The notes beneath the pieces are model-generated. The model saw nothing but the letters and a program-made list of their open reading frames with translations, had not been told where the DNA came from and ran no database searches. From NCBI GenBank assembly GCA_964584245.1, contig CAZOZK010000036.1:1-10104 (forward strand): DNA of 10,104 nucleotides, read 5' to 3'. Below are positions 5,403-10,104 of the stretch, in pieces. Source of the DNA: CAZOZK01 sp964584245 (lineage in GTDB: Bacteria; Patescibacteriota; Microgenomatia; UBA1400; PJMF01). The translations under genes were made by a program, and so were the position numbers. Numbering within the stretch: position 1 is the stretch's first letter; every line of letters begins with the position of its first letter.

Positions 5403-5981
5403 TTATTCCTTGCCCAAGCGCATTGCAAAATATCCTTGCACAACACTAAATAACACACCGAGTGCCAGGACCACCATCCACGATGACAAACCGAGGCCGA
5501 GCGTTACTGGGAATCGAGAAATCACCCATAATCCCAAGGTGTTTATGCCGATAAAAAGTAGCATCCAGGTTGTAGTACCGAATTTTTTCTTGAGTAAATC
5601 CTGCAGTAGTTCTACAAATGGAATTGCGCCAACACAGAATAACGTAAGCACCAACATGCTGTACAACACAGCCATGAATGGGCTAATCAAATTTGTGCCT
5701 AAAACCACGTTTGCCGGGAAAAATGAGCGAACGATAAACAACACGATAGCTTGAACTAAGAACCACACCCAAAATAATTTGGTCAGCTGCATAAACGTCA
5801 TATGAGAAGCCAAGGCGCTACCGCCGTTAGCTGATCCACTTCGCTTTTTTGCGCTTTCACTCATTTTTGCGACAAAATCTGCCTTGGAATTAGCAGTTTG
5901 CTTTGAGGCCGTACTCAATTTTTTTGAGACAGTCGACTTTACTTTTTTACTTGATTTGGTTGGTTGTTTGGTTTTTTTCAT
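5403..5981 (-). CDS. Membrane protein with basic Lys/Ser-rich N-terminal tail
   Basis: The protein is 192 residues. Residues 1-57 are low-complexity and strongly basic (MKKTKQPTKSSKKVKSTVSK and onward), probably disordered and cytoplasmic. Hydrophobic segments follow at about 66-87, 97-121, 137-156 and 162-186. No catalytic motif is visible and I do not recognise the family. Its build (hydrophilic tail plus four spans) recalls the 4067 protein, without evident sequence similarity. The start codon is supported by an extended -10 nine nt upstream. It converges with the metallopeptidase gene (41 nt between stops) and diverges from holA. Confidence 0.7.
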   Translation of the reverse strand: MKKTKQPTKSSKKVKSTVSKKLSTASKQTANSKADFVAKMSESAKKRSGSANGGSALASHMTFMQLTKLFWVWFLVQAIVLFIVRSFFPANVVLGTNLISPFMAVLYSMLVLTLFCVGAIPFVELLQDLLKKKFGTTTWMLLFIGINTLGLWVISRFPVTLGLGLSSWMVVLALGVLFSVVQGYFAMRLGKE

Positions 5982-5990
5982 TACTCGATT

Positions 5991-5999
5991 AGCATACCA
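5991..5999 (-). promoter_or_regulatory. Extended -10 (TGG-TATGCT) of the basic membrane protein gene
   Basis: Read leftward, TGGTATGCT ends 9 nt before ATG 5981, so the leader would be only 2-3 nt. No -35 match is seen at 16-18 bp; the extended -10 probably compensates. Confidence 0.45.
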
Positions 6000-6061
6000 T
6001 ATTTTTGAGTGGCTTTTTTGGGCGGGATTTTGCGTCTAGTTCAAGGACTTCTTTTGCCAAC

Positions 6062-6090
6062 TTGCCAAAAATGGCTAAAGCATGAATACT
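6062..6090 (+). promoter_or_regulatory. holA promoter (TTGCCA-17-AATACT), leaderless
   Basis: -35 TTGCCA (6062-6067, five of six consensus bases), a 17-bp spacer and -10 AATACT (6085-6090). The hexamer ends 6 nt before ATG 6097, which puts the transcription start on that codon. A second TTGCCAA copy lies 8 bp upstream (6054-6060). Confidence 0.5.
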
Positions 6091-6096
6091 ATGCTC

Positions 6097-6822
6097 ATGA
6101 TCATCATACATGGCGACAATCAATTTGAGTCACGCCACCAGCTGGGAACAGTCATCACGCAGTACAAACAAGATGGCTATAGTATCACTCGTCTTGAGGC
6201 AACAAAGATGACGCTGGCAGCACTAGATGATGCATTTGGGACTACCTCACTTTTCGCCCAACCAGAATTGATTATTATTGAAGGAGTTCATAGCTTACCC
6301 ACGTCTCAAAAGAAAAAAGAAATCTTGCAAAAAATAGTGGCGTTCGCAAAGCAAGCACGCAGCGAATCCGAACAATCTGAATCCAGCAAAACCTGCGTAC
6401 TGTGGGAAAGCCGAACGCTCACCAAACCTATGCTCAAAGCATTTATTGAACAGGGCGCGATTGTAAAAGAGTACCCAATTAGCCAAACGCTGTTTCGTTG
6501 GTTGGACTCGCTCTCAACCGAGCAAAACACTAAAAAAATGCAATTAACATTACTTGCATCAACCTTACAACAGGAAAATGAGTTTATTATTTTCACCATG
6601 TTGTGTCGACAAATTCGCCTGCTTCTCGAAGTAAAAACTGGTGGAATGCCAAAAGTAGCACCTTTCATCTTGACTAAATTGCAAAAACAAGCCAGAGTAT
6701 TTACAGAGGCACAATTGCTAGCCGCACATAAAAAACTGTATACTCTTGATCTGCAGATGAAATCAAGCAAAGGCTATTTAAGCGTACCAGCCCAGCTTGA
6801 TTTATTTGTCCTAGCATTGTAA
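6097..6822 (+). CDS. holA: DNA polymerase III delta subunit (clamp-loader)
   Basis: The protein is 241 residues, much shorter than the E. coli delta (343) but keeping recognisable features. It starts MIIIHGDNQFESRHQL, the usual hydrophobic strand followed by the YGED/HGxxxF-type turn. LFAQPELIIIEGV lies near residues 52-64. Two C-terminal helices match the family: NEFIIFTMLCRQIRLLLEVK and LQKQARVFTEAQLL...LYTLDLQMKSSKG. Delta opens the sliding clamp within the clamp loader. In-frame ATGs at 6082 and 6091 would add five or two residues. ATG 6097 is preferred because a -10 box ends exactly 6 nt before it and because the protein then begins at the conserved strand. It diverges from the membrane protein gene. 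Confidence 0.8.
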   Translation: MIIIHGDNQFESRHQLGTVITQYKQDGYSITRLEATKMTLAALDDAFGTTSLFAQPELIIIEGVHSLPTSQKKKEILQKIVAFAKQARSESEQSESSKTCVLWESRTLTKPMLKAFIEQGAIVKEYPISQTLFRWLDSLSTEQNTKKMQLTLLASTLQQENEFIIFTMLCRQIRLLLEVKTGGMPKVAPFILTKLQKQARVFTEAQLLAAHKKLYTLDLQMKSSKGYLSVPAQLDLFVLAL

Positions 6823-6863
6823 AGTAAGGTAGATTGGCATATAATCATACTTTGTCATATAAT
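6817..6863 (+). promoter_or_regulatory. Tandem promoters of the sugar-phosphate cluster
   Basis: Two perfect TATAAT boxes (6840-6845 and 6858-6863) lie 18 bp apart in an imperfect direct repeat with CATATAAT in common. The first pairs with TTGTAA (6817-6822, overlapping the holA stop codon) at 17 bp. The second pairs with TTGGCA (6834-6839) at 18 bp. Initiation near 6852 and 6870 gives leaders of about 80 and 62 nt, unlike the near-leaderless genes elsewhere in the window. Confidence 0.65.
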
Positions 6864-6919
6864 TTAAGCCCAGTGCAAATCGGGTGAAAACCTAGATTTA
6901 AAAATAAACTAACAAGTAT

Positions 6920-6927
6920 CTGAAAGG
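6920..6927 (+). promoter_or_regulatory. Ribosome binding site (TGAAAGGA)
   Basis: AAAGGA at 6922-6927 lies 4-5 nt before ATG 6932. It is the clearest Shine-Dalgarno in the window and stands out because most other starts lack one. It fixes this start codon. Confidence 0.75.
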
Positions 6928-6931
6928 AACT

Positions 6932-8284
6932 ATGCAAGTTGACTCATCAATCTTTAAGGCGTACGACATCCGAGGAATTGCTGGAACCCAGCTCAATGCT
7001 GATTTGGCAAAAGCAGTGGGAAAAGGTTTTGTAAAATTACTCCAACCAAAAAAAGTGGTTGTTGGGCGCGATGCACGTATTTCTAGTCCAGAATACAAAG
7101 AAGCGTTAGTTGCTGGTCTGCTCGAAGTCGGAGTTGATGTTGTCGATATAGGCATGGTTTCTACCGACATGTACTACTATGCATGTGCAACTAAACAGCT
7201 CCCAGGCATTATGATTACCGCCAGTCACAATCCAAAAGAGTACAACGGTTTCAAAATGGTTCGCCAAATTCCATATTTGCTCTCAGGTGATGATGGAATT
7301 CAAGATATTCGAGCCTTCATCGAAAATGATGATCTTCCAACCCCAGCCGCCACACCAGGCACTGTCGAAACCTGGAATGTCATGGACGGGTTTATCCAAA
7401 AAATGCTCTCACTTGTAGACGTTCCAGCTCTCAAACCAATGAAAGTCTTAATTGATACTGCAAACGGTATGGTTGGACCTTCTATTATTGAGTTGTTCAA
7501 GCACATTCCACAAATTCAAGTCACCCCAATGTACTTTGAGCCAGATGGGAACTTCCCAAATCATGGGGGAGATCCACTGCAAGAAGAGAACCGTCGTGAG
7601 CTCCAAGAAAGAGTTGCAGCTGAAGGCTACGATCTTGGATTTGCTTTTGATCCAGATGGTGACCGCTTCTTTTGTATAGATAGTACCGGCAGATTTGTCT
7701 CAGGGGACTACATGACTGCGCTTTTAGCACAGTTCTTCCTTAAGAAACAAGCAGGGGCAACTATTGTGTACGACATTCGCGCCTCACATGCAGTTCCAGA
7801 TTTAGTTGAAGCTGCAGGCGGAAAAGCTCTCTACAATCGAGTTGGTCATGCATTTATCAAAAAAAGAATGACCGATGAACATGCCATTTTTGGTGGCGAA
7901 GTCACTGGTCATTATTACTTTGAGGATTTCTTCTTCTGTGATTCTGGCATTGCACCAATGCTCTATGTTATGGAAATGCTTGCACATGCTGACAAAAAGT
8001 TTAATCAAATTATTGATGAACTGGAACAAAAATACTTTATCTCTGGAGAGATCAATACTAAAGGTGTTGATAGTTTAGCTACCCTCAAAAAAATTGAAGA
8101 TACCTACGGCCCAGGCGCTCAAGAAGTGCTGCATGTAGATGGCGTCAGTATCATTTATCCAGATTGGCACTGTAATGTGCGCGCATCTAACACAGAACCC
8201 TTGGTTCGTTTGAATGTAGAAGCAACCACACGCGAACTTATGGAACAGAAACGAGATGAACTGCTCGGATTGATTCGAGGATAA
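6932..8284 (+). CDS. Phosphomannomutase / phosphoglucomutase
   Basis: The protein is 450 residues, the full length of the alpha-D-phosphohexomutase superfamily. Visible motifs are YDIRG (11-15), the active-site phosphoserine Ser98 in TASHNPKEYNGFK, the magnesium loop DPDGDR (240-245), the sugar-binding loop GGEVTGH (321-327) and the phosphate-binding loop RASNTEPLVR (417-426). It interconverts hexose-6-phosphate and hexose-1-phosphate (mannose and/or glucose), supplying 1-phosphates for nucleotide-sugar synthesis in the cytoplasm. GGEVTGH in place of the usual GGExSGH is a mild variation. It is the first gene of a three-gene plus-strand cluster with a nucleotidyltransferase and PGI/PMI, which fits surface polysaccharide or glycosylation precursor supply. 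Sugar specificity cannot be told from the sequence alone, so no gene symbol is given. Confidence 0.93.
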   Translation: MQVDSSIFKAYDIRGIAGTQLNADLAKAVGKGFVKLLQPKKVVVGRDARISSPEYKEALVAGLLEVGVDVVDIGMVSTDMYYYACATKQLPGIMITASHNPKEYNGFKMVRQIPYLLSGDDGIQDIRAFIENDDLPTPAATPGTVETWNVMDGFIQKMLSLVDVPALKPMKVLIDTANGMVGPSIIELFKHIPQIQVTPMYFEPDGNFPNHGGDPLQEENRRELQERVAAEGYDLGFAFDPDGDRFFCIDSTGRFVSGDYMTALLAQFFLKKQAGATIVYDIRASHAVPDLVEAAGGKALYNRVGHAFIKKRMTDEHAIFGGEVTGHYYFEDFFFCDSGIAPMLYVMEMLAHADKKFNQIIDELEQKYFISGEINTKGVDSLATLKKIEDTYGPGAQEVLHVDGVSIIYPDWHCNVRASNTEPLVRLNVEATTRELMEQKRDELLGLIRG

Positions 8285-8318
8285 TTGAGTGGGTAGAGTA
8301 GAGAGAACTCATTGCAAA

Positions 8319-8346
8319 AGCTAGTTTGGAAAATCCAAGCTATAAT
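8319..8346 (+). promoter_or_regulatory. Hairpin and TATAAT before the nucleotidyltransferase gene
   Basis: An imperfect hairpin (TTGGA/TCCAA with a 3-nt loop, flanked by AGCT on both sides, 8319-8341) is followed directly by TATAAT (8341-8346), 8 nt before ATG 8355. No -35 fits at 16-18 bp. AGGA at 8347-8350 could serve as a Shine-Dalgarno on read-through transcripts. An internal promoter is possible but weakly supported. Confidence 0.35.
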
Positions 8347-8354
8347 AGGAAACT

Positions 8355-9596
8355 ATGTCAAAACCACCAGTCATTGTTTTAGCTGCCGGCGAAAGTAAAC
8401 GCATGTTCCCATTGCACACGCTTGGGCACAAAAGTATGTTTCCAATTTGCGGAGAATCACTCCTTTCAAGGACCCTCACTAATCTTGGCCAAGCTGGATA
8501 CAAAAAAATCTATCTTGTTATAGAGAAGGGATCATCAGAAAACAGCCAGCTACTCAGTTGGGTAGAGTCTGTTGATATAAATGATCTAGACATTACACTC
8601 ATCACACAAGAAAATGCGCTTGGAATGGGAAATGCCCTGCTCAGTGCAAAAAAACAGGCTCCAGAGCTTTCTAAGGCTGAAACGTTTGCAGTAGTTGGCC
8701 CATACACCTTGCAAGCCGCCCAAATTTTGGATAGATTGCAAAAAACTGGCACACAGCACTCAGTTTTGGTTACAGAAACCGACGAACCCTGGAACTACGG
8801 CATTGTTGAGGTAAAAGATGACAAGGCAGTTTCTATTGTAGAAAAACCGGCCAAAGGCACAGAACCTTCAAACTTAAAAATTCAGCTAACCTACTTGCTC
8901 GGCGCTTCGTTCTGGCAAGTTTTGGAATCCACACAAGAAACCCAGTGGAGTTTTGAAGTTGCCCTCAACACACTCATGGCACAGGAGGCTGTAGGCACCG
9001 TGCAAATTGATGAAGCTCTTCCAACACTCAAGTACTCATGGAATTTGTTTGCTTTCCTCAAACTGATTTTGCATGCACAGCCAAAAACCCAGATTCATCC
9101 AAAGGCGAACATTGCTCAAACAGTTGTCATTGATGATTCAAAAGGTGCTGTTGTAATTGAAGAAGGCGCGACTGTGTCCGATTTTGTAAAAATTGGTGGC
9201 CCAGTTTACATCGGAAAAAATGCATTTATTGGGGATTATAGTTTGGTCCGCGAAAGCTCAATCGAAGAAAACGCCACTGTTGGCGCAAAAACCGAAGTCG
9301 CGAGATCTTTGCTCATGTCAGGATCATCGATTCACTATGGATACATTGCCGACTCAATCTTGGCCACCAAAGCAAAAATTGGTGCCGGTTTGATCACTGC
9401 AAACAAACGCTTAGATCGAAACACTATCTCAACGTTGGTTTGGGACAAAATGGTCCAAACCAATATCAACAACTTTGGCACCATTATTGGCGAAAACTCA
9501 AAGGTTGGCATTGGCGTCGGCATCATGCCCGGCATTCTTATCGCCGCGGATTCTCAGGTATTGCCTGGTGAAATAGTAACAAAAAACATCATGTAA
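8355..9596 (+). CDS. Bifunctional-type sugar-phosphate nucleotidyltransferase with beta-helix domain, atypical active site
   Basis: The protein is 413 residues. Residues 5-225 form a nucleotidyltransferase-like domain and 240-413 a left-handed beta-helix with hexapeptide-like repeats, as in GlmU and archaeal sugar-1-P transferase/acetyltransferases. Retained features are LAAGE..RM (9-17), Lys26 in HKSMFP, ALGMGNAL (88-95) and EKP (163-165). Changed features are the nucleotide loop GESKRM instead of GxGTRM and VVGPYT (113-118) where the family has a GD motif with a metal-binding Asp. The second metal site appears as SWN rather than W-D. The beta-helix keeps His327 in SSIHYGYIADS, which lines up with the catalytic His of GlmU acetyltransferases (HLxYxGD), followed by IGAGLITAN. 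It probably makes or modifies a nucleotide sugar, but the first activity is in doubt. It lies 70 nt after the mutase gene and 17 nt before PGI/PMI. Confidence 0.8.
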   Translation: MSKPPVIVLAAGESKRMFPLHTLGHKSMFPICGESLLSRTLTNLGQAGYKKIYLVIEKGSSENSQLLSWVESVDINDLDITLITQENALGMGNALLSAKKQAPELSKAETFAVVGPYTLQAAQILDRLQKTGTQHSVLVTETDEPWNYGIVEVKDDKAVSIVEKPAKGTEPSNLKIQLTYLLGASFWQVLESTQETQWSFEVALNTLMAQEAVGTVQIDEALPTLKYSWNLFAFLKLILHAQPKTQIHPKANIAQTVVIDDSKGAVVIEEGATVSDFVKIGGPVYIGKNAFIGDYSLVRESSIEENATVGAKTEVARSLLMSGSSIHYGYIADSILATKAKIGAGLITANKRLDRNTISTLVWDKMVQTNINNFGTIIGENSKVGIGVGIMPGILIAADSQVLPGEIVTKNIM

Positions 9597-9613
9597 CTTT
9601 TAGAAAGTACAGC

Positions 9614-10104
9614 ATGCACACACACGCACAAAACACACCGTTTCTCGATTCAGTTGACCAGATGAAGCAGATTGATATTCACAACGCGCTTGGTTCTATC
9701 GAGCAACTTACGCAGCAAATTCAAGAAGTCTGGGAACTGGGAAAAGATATAGTTGTTCCAAAAGAATATGCAAACCCGCATCATATTGTGGTGTGCGGCA
9801 TGGGTGGATCAATTTTGGGGACTGACGTCATTAAATCGCTCTATTCTGATACGCTTCCTAGCCCAATCACCATTGTTCCAGACTACAAACTGCCAGCATT
9901 TGTAAACGAAAACTCGCTCGTGATCGCTGCCAGTTACTCAGGCACCACCGAAGAAACCTGGACCGCACTGCAAGAAGCCCACAAGCGTGGCGCAAAAATT
10001 GCCGGCGTTACATCAGGTGGAACAATTGGTGAATTTTTGACCAAAAACAACTTGCCTCGATTGCTTTTTTCCACAAAACACAACCCGTGTGGCATCGCCA
10101 AAAT
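9614..10104 (+). CDS. Bifunctional phosphoglucose/phosphomannose isomerase, N-terminal part
   Basis: The gene is open at the right edge; 163 residues are visible. The SIS domain carries VVCGMGGSILGTDV (GMGGS at 62-66) and the phosphosugar-binding SYSGTTEET (107-115). The N-terminal helix FLDSVDQMKQID...ALGSIEQL matches the usual start of archaeal-type bifunctional PGI/PMI. These enzymes interconvert fructose-6-P with glucose-6-P and mannose-6-P, the step before the mutase encoded at the head of the cluster. The first codons (MHTHAQNTP) come from a CA-rich stretch without Shine-Dalgarno; Met17 is an alternative but would cut into the conserved helix. It starts 17 nt after the nucleotidyltransferase stop, so the two share a transcript. 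Confidence 0.88.
   Translation, partial: MHTHAQNTPFLDSVDQMKQIDIHNALGSIEQLTQQIQEVWELGKDIVVPKEYANPHHIVVCGMGGSILGTDVIKSLYSDTLPSPITIVPDYKLPAFVNENSLVIAASYSGTTEETWTALQEAHKRGAKIAGVTSGGTIGEFLTKNNLPRLLFSTKHNPCGIAK

Noticed and set aside
6071..6085. Four-codon mini reading frame (MAKA) overlapping the alternative holA start 6082
   Set aside because: It has no Shine-Dalgarno, and the promoter at 6062-6090 would initiate downstream of it.
6864..6931. Possible riboswitch in the leader of the mutase gene (GTGAAAACC stretch)
   Set aside because: Only weak three-base pairings are visible, and the resemblance to cobalamin-type motifs covers a few bases.

Overview
The window looks like a piece of chromosome from a Candidate Phyla Radiation (Patescibacteria) bacterium, most likely of the Microgenomates type. 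This is inferred, not proven. The grounds are compact genes, a short DNA polymerase III delta subunit, a membrane-anchored lysozyme-like protein carrying the QESNLC...NNC signature I associate with that group, and a phosphomannomutase / nucleotidyltransferase / PGI-PMI surface-sugar cluster. The standard code fits: every long frame reads through whole domains, and all eleven complete genes end in TAA or TAG.

Layout. Positions 1-230 hold tRNA-Arg(TCG), with several stem mismatches, then tRNA-Lys(CTT) and a bidirectional terminator. Positions 231-413 carry no gene, only a GC-rich hairpin and an AT-rich inverted repeat. A minus-strand transglutaminase-like gene (414-1232) follows. Upstream of it, a well-formed promoter, a leader hairpin and an intrinsic terminator (1271-1383) look like a small RNA or an attenuator. 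A minus-strand lysozyme-like gene (1459-2184) and a plus-strand secreted glycosidase (2259-3404) diverge from promoters whose -35 boxes overlap. Next come an unrecognised AT-rich gene (3426-3905), tRNA-Leu(TAG) on the minus strand, a membrane protein (4067-4615) and a YgjP-type zinc metallopeptidase (4621-5361). Then a minus-strand basic membrane protein (5403-5981) diverges from holA (6097-6822). The right end (6932-10104) is a plus-strand sugar-phosphate cluster: phosphomannomutase/phosphoglucomutase, a nucleotidyltransferase/beta-helix protein, and a PGI/PMI cut by the window edge.

How the genes work together. The last three genes interconvert fructose-6-P, glucose-6-P/mannose-6-P and the 1-phosphates, and probably feed nucleotide sugars to surface polysaccharide. 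The lysozyme-like protein and the glycosidase probably act on wall or surface glycans. holA belongs to the replisome and the tRNAs to translation.

Most notable are the start regions. Four genes have a -10-like hexamer exactly 6 nt before the ATG, which puts the expected transcription start on the start codon (leaderless mRNA). A recurring TGGTATNC extended -10 motif is seen at four promoters. Other points worth a second look are the RNA/attenuator before the transglutaminase gene, the mismatched tRNA-Arg, and a nucleotidyltransferase with an altered active site. No CRISPR array, insertion sequence or phage gene was seen.
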